From positions 1-14,157 of the forward strand of contig CAIXXI010000530.1 of NCBI GenBank assembly GCA_903923345.1: a stretch of 14,157 bases of DNA. Direction: 5' to 3'. The position numbers were made by a program, and so were the translations under genes. The DNA is from an uncultured Burkholderiales bacterium. Its GTDB lineage: Bacteria > Pseudomonadota > Gammaproteobacteria > Burkholderiales > Burkholderiaceae_E. Below are positions 7,147 through 13,374 of the stretch, piece after piece; position 1 is the stretch's first letter, and each line of letters begins with the position of its first letter. The notes under the pieces were generated by a model. That model was not told the origin of the DNA and made no database searches. It saw only the letters and a program-made list of their open reading frames with translations.

Positions 7147-7469
7147 GGCGCGGTGACCTGACAACCGTTGCCCTGCCTGGCGATTTTGGCAAACCGCGCC
7201 CTGCGCTGGTCATTCAGTCCAACTTGTTCGCTGACCATCCTTCGGTGACGATATTGCCGCTGAGCAGCGACCTGCGCGAGACGCCGATCTTTCGAGTGCG
7301 CCTGTTTCCTGACGAGATCAACGGGCTGCGTGCGCCTTCCGACGTGATGATCGACAAGATTCATACCGTCGCCAAGGACAAACTGCGCGGGAAATTCGGC
7401 GCGATTGCCAATGAACAACTCATCGAAATCGAGCGAGCTGTCGCCGTCTGGCTTGGCATTGCGGATTAG
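7143..7469 (+). CDS. MazF/PemK-family endoribonuclease toxin
   Basis: The 108-residue protein starts RRGDLTTVALPGDFGKPRPA, the conserved opening of PemK/MazF toxins, which cut mRNA at short sequence motifs. It continues with the family's VTILPLSSDL and SDVMIDKIHTV segments; the latter carries the conserved Ser-Asp and the strand near the active site. Length is normal and no residue is obviously lost, so the toxin looks intact. The start is TTG 7143-7145, overlapping the antitoxin stop. It fits the family N-terminus, and no other start would keep the RGD segment. The pair would stabilise the island by post-segregational killing, an inference from what such modules do elsewhere. Confidence 0.9.
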   Translation: MRRGDLTTVALPGDFGKPRPALVIQSNLFADHPSVTILPLSSDLRETPIFRVRLFPDEINGLRAPSDVMIDKIHTVAKDKLRGKFGAIANEQLIEIERAVAVWLGIAD

Positions 7470-7891
7470 CTAAATCCAGCGCTTTTCTCGATATTCGAGC
7501 ACGCGAACCTCTGTAAACGGACTTTTGACACGACCAACCGATTCCGCAAAGTTGAAGGACCGCTTCTGGCCGGTAGGAGCCTCCTAGCAGGCTGCGGCGA
7601 ATGACAGCTAAACATCACCTAACGGTCGTACGGAGACGCTTGATGCTGCAATCGCCGCCGATCTGAAATTTTTTTCGGGCGGGGGTGTTTCGGCGTGAGG
7701 GGGTGCGCGCCAGTACATGCCCCCGGGCATCGCCGGGTACGGGGGCAGCGGGGGCTGGCGACAAGGCAATCCCGACCTCAAGCTCAGCGTTATGGTCACC
7801 ATGTTGGTCACTTTCTGGCGGCGATCAGCCTAGCTCAAGCACTGAAGCCAGTCTTCAGTCGATCATGGCGGATGATGTATCCGCCGTGCAA
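7470..7891. other. intergenic stretch with G-tracts and small hairpins
   Basis: I find no recognisable gene in these roughly 420 bases. An inverted repeat CTCGA-TAT-TCGAG at 7487-7499 lies just past the toxin stop but has no T-run, so it is a weak terminator candidate. Five-G runs occur at 7681-7685, 7699-7703, 7741-7745 and 7750-7754, preceded by seven T at 7669-7675. ATGCCC-CC-GGGCAT forms a further inverted repeat near 7718-7731. A 67-codon frame on the minus strand (7608-7811) is proline-rich and unlike anything I know; I do not call it. Confidence 0.4.
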
Positions 7892-8401
7892 TCAGCGCGG
7901 GTCGGTCTTGGCGGCCTCGACCAGCAGTCGCAGGGCCTTGAGCCGGGCTCGGCGGACGCGCTCCCGGTCGTCAATCCAGTGCAGCGTGGCAAGGTCTCGT
8001 GGCCGGGCCTTAAGCACCTGGACGTCGCGTCTGCGATGGTACTTAGCCAAGCCAAGAGCGATCTTGTATCGAAAGACGGGATCAGCCCATTTGGCTCTGC
8101 GACGTTCGTCCTGAGCCGCTTTGAATGCTGGATCAGCCCATCTTGCACGCAGGGCGTCTGACGCTTTTGCTCGGCCAGCAGGTGTTCGAGGGCCGGACGC
8201 CAGTCCGCCGTGATTCCGGCATCGCCCGTTCGTCATCGCAGCGGCTTGGCAGGGCAAGCCCGTCGAGCGTGCGTGCGCCAAACACCTGGGCTTCCTGTGC
8301 AAGCCCTTGACCCGCGCGTGCGTGACGTCCCGGATCGGCGTCTGCGCGGCTGCCGGAGCTTCATGCCAGAGCCAACTGAATTGGTCATTGCTATCGGTCA
8401 T
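7892..8401 (-). CDS. HGGxSTGxxT-like phage-type protein
   Basis: The 169-residue protein has Cys40, Cys51, Cys61 and His64 in the frame C-x10-C-x9-C-x2-H, followed by HGGLASGPRTPAG (64-76). This is close to the HGGxSTGxxT motif of small phage-associated proteins, which are often near terminase genes and probably bind metal and nucleic acid. Here Ser-Thr of the motif is Ala-Ser. A near-repeat follows: RWADPAFK and KWADPVFR about 18 residues apart, in a very basic C-terminal half. Exact function is unknown for the family. The ATG at 8401 is preferred; ATG 8410 is an alternative, and longer starts give unrelated N-terminal sequence. It stands alone on the minus strand. Confidence 0.65.
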   Translation of the reverse strand: MTDSNDQFSWLWHEAPAAAQTPIRDVTHARVKGLHRKPRCLAHARSTGLPCQAAAMTNGRCRNHGGLASGPRTPAGRAKASDALRARWADPAFKAAQDERRRAKWADPVFRYKIALGLAKYHRRRDVQVLKARPRDLATLHWIDDRERVRRARLKALRLLVEAAKTDPR

Positions 8402-8615
8402 GCCGCACATTTTCCGCCACGCAGCGCGGTGGGGCAATCGATCGCCGCGCTGAACGTGGCGTGATTCCCTGCCCTCCATTGGAGGGGCGGTGATGGCTAC
8501 TCGACTGCTTACGGCCGGCAGAGTGGGGGCCCGCCTGGGCCGGGAAACTGTCCGTCAGCGCACCGGCCGGGAGTCATGGATCACGTACGTTCTCGAACAG
8601 CCACCCAACACAGCG

Positions 8616-9737
8616 TTACTTCTTCGGCGTTTCGTATAGATCCCGAAGATCTGCAAACGTGAACAGGTTGGCCTCGACGAACTTGTCCTTGGCGTCACCG
8701 CTGTAGGACTTGCCGCCGACCAGTTCGAGCTTCTTCACCGGCGCGCCCGGCTTCAGGTCCAAGTCATCCAGTCGTACCCAGAATGTCGCCGGGGTCAGGG
8801 CAGAGTCGAACATCACGACTCGATTTGTGCTGTCGCTCACCGTCCGCCAGACCGTCGACGAGACCCAGGGCTGCTCTTCATTCGAAAATCCCAGCGGAGT
8901 GCCGACGCTGCGCATCAGCGACAACACGGCCATCGCCGCCTGGAACTGGAACTTCTGCTGCGGCGCGCCGGTGAGGTACTTCGGAGCGGCCTCGGACGGA
9001 ACCGCGTCCAGCAGGTAGCTTGTCCGAACAAAGCGGTCGGCGGCGCGTGATGTGCCGGGCAGCGACTTGTTCAGCCCGCCGGCCTCCTTCCAGTACTCCA
9101 TGATGGACAACTGCTGGTCGTAGGTGGGCGAGTTGGTCATCACCTTGTACTGCTTGCCGTGGTGAATGACGAGCTTGCCCTTGACGTACTCGAGGACTGC
9201 CGAGTCGCCAGTGGCGTCCGACAATGCCAAGTGCATGTTGGCGGGCCGGCCGGTGGGCAGCACCAATGTCTGTACACGAAAGTTCTCTCGACGGAGGTCT
9301 GCGACGGCTTCGGAGACACTGGCGTGGTTGTCGAGAACGTACTGCGCCCAGGTGCTCATCGAGATCACTTTGGCGCCTTCGGCCGGCGTGCCGTAGTCCG
9401 ACTCGGCAAGCGCGAGCATGTTGACGACCAGACCCTTTTCGTTCATGCCCTCGGAGGTGCCAATGTCGTAGCCCGACACGATCAGGCTGCCGTACTTCGA
9501 TTCCCAAGCGATGCTGTTCTTGCCGCCCATGCCGTCTCGCTTCATGCCACGAGGCAGCACCCACATGTTGGACTTCAGGTCTTCACCCCAGTCCATCGAC
9601 CGGCCAGCAATGACCGTGCCGTCCTTGGCCACGTAAAGCGCCCGGGTACAGGCCGCGGCCGGTGCCAGGCTGGTGGCCAGGACTGCAGCGGCGATAAGGG
9701 CGATCAATGGACTGTAAAACGCGCGAGGGGATGTCAA
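8616..9737 (-). CDS. exported linear amide C-N hydrolase (penicillin V acylase/choloylglycine hydrolase family)
   Basis: From the TTG at 9735-9737 the protein has 373 residues. Residues 1-29 form a signal peptide (hydrophobic LIALIAAAVLATSLAPAAA) that ends exactly before Cys30, the N-terminal nucleophile this Ntn-hydrolase family exposes on cleavage. Arg46 and Asp49 in GRSMDWGED have the same spacing from the Cys as Arg18 and Asp21 from Cys2 in bile salt hydrolases. TNSPTYDQQ carries the likely catalytic Asn, and SRAADRFVR the Arg. It should act in the periplasm or outside on linear amides; bile salts, penicillin V and N-acyl homoserine lactones are substrates of relatives, and which applies cannot be told. 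TTG 9737 is chosen for its GGAG/AGGA ribosome site and clean signal peptide; TTG 9785 would add 16 residues. No operon partner. Confidence 0.88.
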   Translation of the reverse strand: MTSPRAFYSPLIALIAAAVLATSLAPAAACTRALYVAKDGTVIAGRSMDWGEDLKSNMWVLPRGMKRDGMGGKNSIAWESKYGSLIVSGYDIGTSEGMNEKGLVVNMLALAESDYGTPAEGAKVISMSTWAQYVLDNHASVSEAVADLRRENFRVQTLVLPTGRPANMHLALSDATGDSAVLEYVKGKLVIHHGKQYKVMTNSPTYDQQLSIMEYWKEAGGLNKSLPGTSRAADRFVRTSYLLDAVPSEAAPKYLTGAPQQKFQFQAAMAVLSLMRSVGTPLGFSNEEQPWVSSTVWRTVSDSTNRVVMFDSALTPATFWVRLDDLDLKPGAPVKKLELVGGKSYSGDAKDKFVEANLFTFADLRDLYETPKK

Positions 9738-9790
9738 TTCCTGTCTCCGGTGAGTGAAGGTGGCGGCAACTCCGATCACCAGCAAGCTAA

Positions 9791-10264
9791 TTGATCGACG
9801 ATGCCGGTGAGCAAAAATATGCAGTTCGTGCGCTGCTGTGGTTGAGTACCCTCAACTTGAAGGTTACCCGACGTCTACAAATGCGCAGTCCGACCGATCG
9901 GCGGCGGGCCGCCCTTAGTTCGCTAGCCGACGAGCTGCCCATGCCTCTGGGAACGCATTTCGTGATCGCACGGTCCGATGCCGCGACTGTACGGACCTGG
10001 ACCTTTGCCGGCACACGGGCCAACCGCACCTGGGCGCACCAGGCTTCGGTCGGCGGCCAGAAGGTTCGATTCGATGCCATGAGTGTTAATGCACCAGCAT
10101 CACTGCTAGCCGATGCAGGGCGGGGTGACTTGAAGTTAACAGATGCGGAGATCGCAACCTTCGCCGAGTCGGTAAAGTTCGCCGAATGCGTGCCACGAGG
10201 TCTGCTCAACCGCACGATTGTTGCGAGGAACTTTGATCTGGGACATTCAATCAGGATTGGGTAG
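9791..10264 (+). pseudogene. fragment resembling the C-terminus of a large helicase
   Basis: This 157-codon frame carries ADELPMPLGTHFVIARSD, then VRTWTFAGTRANRTWA, a stretch GGQKVRFDAMSVNAP and LTDAEIATFAESVKFAECVP. The WTFAG-x-x-NRT pattern followed by an acidic helix and a leucine-rich end is reminiscent of the C-terminal domain of Lhr-like DEAD/DEAH helicases. No helicase core motif is present, the frame is closed by TAA immediately upstream (9788-9790), and the only start is a TTG. It reads as a remnant of a much longer gene, with its end probably shifted near 10250. The match is from memory of patterns and is uncertain; a small independent gene of unknown function is the alternative. 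Confidence 0.4.
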
Positions 10265-10603
10265 ATGCGCCTGCTCGGTGGCGCAAACGGTGCTGGAATT
10301 GGATGGCAATTTGGATCTCACCGCCTGCCTAAATTTTGTGCTTAATCATGCCTGTGCCAGCGGAGTGGCTAATGGCTCGACTAAGTCCAGTCAAATCGGT
10401 CGACTCTCCGTGCAACTCGCGTTAATGCGCGACACTCGGATACGTCAGCTCCACACTGATCGTTCGGAAGGTAGGTATCCCGTAGTGCTTGCCGGCTCCC
10501 CGCTGTCCAGTGTCGGATTAGTTCACACGGGTGAAAAATTGAACAACTTGGGTGCATCCGACGGCACGCCTGCGATTGCTTTGAACAGTTGAGGTTCAGA
10601 TCG
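10265..10603. other. stretch without a recognisable gene
   Basis: A plus-strand frame of 124 codons (10218-10592) covers most of this stretch and overlaps the helicase-like fragment. Its product resembles nothing I know, its start lacks a ribosome site and its codon choice is unlike its neighbours. I see no repeats or hairpins of note. It may be eroded coding DNA. Confidence 0.35.
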
Positions 10604-11008
10604 ATGCCTTACAGACCAGGACAATCAGGCAATCCTTCAGGCCGACCAAAAGGCAGCATTGATGGGCGTGTGAGGCTTCGGAAGGCGCTCGAAGGCGAAG
10701 CGCCAGAGATTCTTCGGGTGATGGTCGCGAAAGCGCTGGCGGGCGATGTAAGCGCGGCATCGCTCTTGCTGAACAGGTTAATTCCCGCGGTTCGCGCCGA
10801 GAGTGCACCAGTGGTGGTCGGCCTGACTGGAACCAGTCCCGCTGAACGTGCAGCAAATCTGGTTGATGCGGTCGCGGCGGGCCAGATCCCGTCATCGATT
10901 GGTGCTGAGCTTGTCGCCGCACTAGCTAACGTCGCCAGGCTGCGCGAGGCCGAGGTTCTCGAAGCCAGGCTCACGGCACTCGAAGAGCGCATGGGGCGTC
11001 AGACTTAG
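10604..11008 (+). CDS. DUF5681 domain protein
   Basis: The 134-residue protein begins MPYRPGQSGNPSGRPKGS, the signature N-terminus of DUF5681 proteins, small proteins common in phages and integrated elements. After it come a basic helix (RVRLRKALEGEAPEIL), an Ala/Leu-rich helical stretch and a C-terminal helix rich in Arg and Glu (about 110-132) that could form a coiled coil. The function is unknown; a DNA-packaging or nucleic-acid role is often guessed from phage context. The ATG at 10604 has GAGG about ten bases upstream, so it is preferred over a TTG at 10589. It supports a mobile-element origin for this part of the window. Confidence 0.75.
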   Translation: MPYRPGQSGNPSGRPKGSIDGRVRLRKALEGEAPEILRVMVAKALAGDVSAASLLLNRLIPAVRAESAPVVVGLTGTSPAERAANLVDAVAAGQIPSSIGAELVAALANVARLREAEVLEARLTALEERMGRQT

Positions 11009-11050
11009 TCCCACTGGTCGGCCACATTGTGTGTGGCTGATGCCTCTGAC

Positions 11051-11149
11051 ATGCCCAAGCGGGAGAAGGAGGCAGCGTTCAAAGAACTGGACGCCGCCCG
11101 CAAGGAGCTTTATGCCTCCTTCAACCAGCTGTTCAACGAGGTGCGCTAG
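11051..11149 (+). CDS. possible 32-residue helical peptide
   Basis: A short frame from ATG 11051 encodes MPKREKEAAFKELDAARKE and 13 more residues, a strongly amphipathic charged helix. It lies in the same frame as the DUF5681 gene, 42 bases after its stop, so it could be a separate small gene or a piece of a once longer protein. There is no clear ribosome site, and its end overlaps the PEP-CTERM remnant on the other strand. Coding status is doubtful. Confidence 0.2.
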   Translation: MPKREKEAAFKELDAARKELYASFNQLFNEVR

Positions 11150-11324
11150 CCGACTTACGACGTGCTGCTCCGAGTCCGACCAGTCCTAAGCCCAGCAAAG
11201 CAAGGGTGGCGGGGACGGGGACGTCTGCGCTGCGATCCGTGGATTTGTGCCGTGTGAGTGTGGCGATCGCCCCCGCAGGCCGTGCAGCACTGGCCGAGAT
11301 TGGGACCGCGCAGAAGAGGTACTG
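11133..11324 (-). pseudogene. 3' fragment of a PEP-CTERM protein gene
   Basis: The minus-strand frame ending at TGA 11133-11135 closes with DVPVPATLALLGLGLVGLG, then AARRKS and a short tail. This is the three-part PEP-CTERM sorting signal: the VPxPAT motif, a transmembrane helix and a basic cluster. Exosortase cuts such tails from exported proteins in biofilm- or EPS-forming Gram-negatives. The frame stays open upstream only to a TAG at 11325-11327 and contains no start codon, so the body of the protein is lost or frameshifted. No exosortase gene is in the window. Confidence 0.65.
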
Positions 11325-11421
11325 CTACATCAGCGATCTGCCCAGACTGGTCAGCGGCTGCACATCAAACCTGTTGGCGTTCAGCGTCGAGCACCGCAAG
11401 CAAGCGTGAACCATGACTGGT

Positions 11422-11449
11422 GAGCCTGACTCGCAAAGGGGTCGGGCTT
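11422..11449. other. stem-loop
   Basis: GAGCCTGAC at 11422-11430 can pair with GTCGGGCTT at 11441-11449 around a ten-base loop, giving nine pairs in RNA of the plus strand with two G-U pairs. No T-run follows on either strand, so a terminator is possible but not supported. Confidence 0.3.
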
Positions 11450-11471
11450 CACTGGTTTAAGCGATGCAAAA

Positions 11472-11493
11472 CGAGTGGGAAGGCGAGTGGGAA
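11472..11493. repeat. CGAGTGGGAA direct repeat, candidate integrase arm sites
   Basis: CGAGTGGGAA occurs at 11472-11481 and 11484-11493, again with an exact 12-bp period, 54-75 bases from the CCA end of the tRNA-Ser gene on the island side. Tandem short repeats at this distance from a tRNA 3' end are typical of arm sites bound by tyrosine integrases. The role is inferred. Confidence 0.45.
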
Positions 11494-11545
11494 AATCGCC
11501 CTGATCTTATCTAGACCCAGTATCCATGCGGATCTCCAGGCATTC

Positions 11546-11636
<91 letters not shown>

Positions 11637-11855
11637 GGGTATCAAACCACGCGCCGCAGACGCCGCGCGCAAGAGCAATCAAGCCGGAGAGTTTAACACG
11701 ACAGCTGAGCCTGGTTTTGCCGACCTTCAGTCGGAATGCTCCGACCGCCCGCCCCTTGCGGCCCGGCGTCACCGCATCAGCGCCTCGACAAGCCCCTATC
11801 CTCGCCGGACTCACATGAACCGATTGCCCCGGCAATCGATACCGCGGTGTCTGCC

Positions 11856-12041
11856 ATGAAAGCTCTACACGCCCTGCTGTTGCTTGCGATCGTCGCGGCA
11901 CTGCTGCCCTTGGCCGCGATGGCCGGGCTCTATGAAACCTCGGCTGATGAACTCGCACGATTTGCGGCACCTGCTCTGGGCGCGGCAATTGGGCTGACGC
12001 TGACTCACTTCCTCAGAATCCGCCGTCGCAGCCGCGACTGA
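11856..12041 (+). CDS. small membrane protein of unknown function
   Basis: From ATG 11856 the frame gives 61 residues with two hydrophobic helices, about 4-23 (ALHALLLLAIVAALLPLAAM) and 36-52 (AAPALGAAIGLTLTHFL), and a basic end (RIRRRSRD) that should stay in the cytoplasm. I do not recognise a family. A longer start at 11736 would add 40 residues of proline-rich, non-membrane sequence and looks wrong. The gene converges on serS, whose stop is 15 bases past this one, and it lies on the core side of the island boundary. Coding is plausible because of the clean two-helix layout. Confidence 0.5.
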   Translation: MKALHALLLLAIVAALLPLAAMAGLYETSADELARFAAPALGAAIGLTLTHFLRIRRRSRD

Positions 12042-12056
12042 ACGATCGCGTGAACC

Positions 12057-13364
12057 TCAGACAGGATCGATCTTCTCAATCCCACCCATCCACGGCCTCA
12101 AAGCCTGCGGAATCCGGATCGAGCCATCAGCCTGCTGATGGTTTTCAAGCACCGCAACCAGCGCCCGACCGACCGCAAGGCCTGAGCCGTTCAGGGTGTG
12201 CAGCAACTCGGGTTTGCCCTGCGCATTTCTGAACCGGGCCTGCATCCGCCTGGCCTGGAAATCCTCGCAATTGGAGCATGACGAGATCTCGCGATAGGTC
12301 TGCTGCGCAGGCAGCCAGACTTCGAGGTCGTAGGTTTTAGCCGCGCCAAAGCCCATGTCACCGGTACACAGGGCCATCACTCGATAGGGCAATTCCAGCC
12401 GCTGCAGAATCACCTCGGCATGCCCAACCATCTGCTCAAGCGCCGAATAGGACTCATCGGGCCGTACGATCTGCACCATCTCGACCTTGTCGAATTGATG
12501 CTGGCGGATCATGCCGCGGGTGTCCCGACCATGTGAGCCGGCCTCGGATCGGAAGCACGGCGTGTGCGCCGTCAATCGCATCGGCAGCGATTCGGCCGCA
12601 AGAATCTCGCCTCTCACAATGTTGGTGAGCGGCACCTCGGAGGTCGGGATCAGATACAGCGCCTCGCCCTCCTCGCCCTCCTGCCCACCTTTGCGGGCAG
12701 CGAAGAGATCCTGCTCGAACTTGGGCAACTGGCCTGTGCCGCGCAAGGTCTCGGCATTGACGATGTAAGGTGTGTAGCACTCGGTGTAACCGTGCTCGCC
12801 GGTTTGCACATCCAGCATGAATTGGGCGAGCGCCCGATGCAAACGGGCTATCGGCCCCTTGAGCACCGAAAAGCGCGCACCCGAAAGCTTGGCAGCTGCC
12901 GCGAAATCCAGCCCGATCCGCTCGCCGAGTTCAACATGGTCTTGCGCATCGAACCCCAGTGGCACCGGCTCGGTACCGGATGGGCTCCAGCGCCGCATCT
13001 CTACATTGCCCAACTCCGAGTCCGCCACCGGCACTGAACCATGTGGCAGGTTCGGCAAGGTGAGCATGAACGCCTGCTGCTGCGCGATGATCCGCTCGCT
13101 GAGCGCATCGCTGGCCTTGAGCTCATCGCCCAGGCCGGCCACTTCGGCCATCACGCCGGAGGTGTCCTGCCCCTTGGCCTTGAGTTGCCCGATGGACTTT
13201 GACAGGGCATTGCGCCGTGCTTGCAATTCCTCGGTGCGGCTCTGCGCGACCTTGCGCTCGGCTTCCAAGGTCTTGAAGGTATCGACATCAAGGGCGAATC
13301 CGCGGCTGGCCAGTCGGGCCGCAACTGAATCGATGTCTTTGCGAAGTGTCTGAATGTCTAGCAT
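12057..13364 (-). CDS. serS: seryl-tRNA synthetase
   Basis: The 435-residue class II aminoacyl-tRNA synthetase charges tRNA-Ser (and tRNA-Sec) with serine in the cytosol. The N-terminal third is the long antiparallel coiled coil that grips the tRNA variable arm (charged heptads, about 25-100). The catalytic part shows TSEVPLTN, motif 2 around FRSEAGSHGRDTRGMIRQHQF, and motif 3 ending GSGLAVGRALVAVLEN, followed by IRIPQALRPWMGG. Length and ends are normal for the family. The start is ATG 13364 (MLDIQTLRKD, the usual SerRS opening) rather than an upstream start at 13400 that would overlap rarA. It lies ten bases behind rarA, so the two are probably cotranscribed. A tRNA-Ser gene lies about 0.4 kb downstream. 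Confidence 0.98.
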   Translation of the reverse strand: MLDIQTLRKDIDSVAARLASRGFALDVDTFKTLEAERKVAQSRTEELQARRNALSKSIGQLKAKGQDTSGVMAEVAGLGDELKASDALSERIIAQQQAFMLTLPNLPHGSVPVADSELGNVEMRRWSPSGTEPVPLGFDAQDHVELGERIGLDFAAAAKLSGARFSVLKGPIARLHRALAQFMLDVQTGEHGYTECYTPYIVNAETLRGTGQLPKFEQDLFAARKGGQEGEEGEALYLIPTSEVPLTNIVRGEILAAESLPMRLTAHTPCFRSEAGSHGRDTRGMIRQHQFDKVEMVQIVRPDESYSALEQMVGHAEVILQRLELPYRVMALCTGDMGFGAAKTYDLEVWLPAQQTYREISSCSNCEDFQARRMQARFRNAQGKPELLHTLNGSGLAVGRALVAVLENHQQADGSIRIPQALRPWMGGIEKIDPV

Positions 13365-13374
13365 GGCTCGCATT

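Noticed and set aside
7608..7811. Minus-strand frame of 67 codons past the HGGxSTGxxT-like gene
   Set aside because: Proline-rich product, no ribosome site, no resemblance; probably an effect of the G-tracts on the other strand.
8616..9737. Reading the amidase N-terminus as a lipoprotein because a Cys follows the hydrophobic stretch
   Set aside because: The Cys fits the Ntn nucleophile with correctly spaced Arg and Asp, and the residues before it (PAAA) are a poor lipobox.
9787..10215. Minus-strand frame of 142 codons opposite the helicase-like fragment
   Set aside because: Serine- and arginine-rich shadow product without a pattern; the plus-strand frame has recognisable blocks.
10218..10592. 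Plus-strand frame of 124 codons
   Set aside because: No ribosome site, no family resemblance, atypical codon choice, and it overlaps the helicase-like fragment; listed as a stretch without a gene.
11206..11409. Plus-strand frame of 67 codons
   Set aside because: It runs antisense to the PEP-CTERM tail, which has a strong and specific signature.
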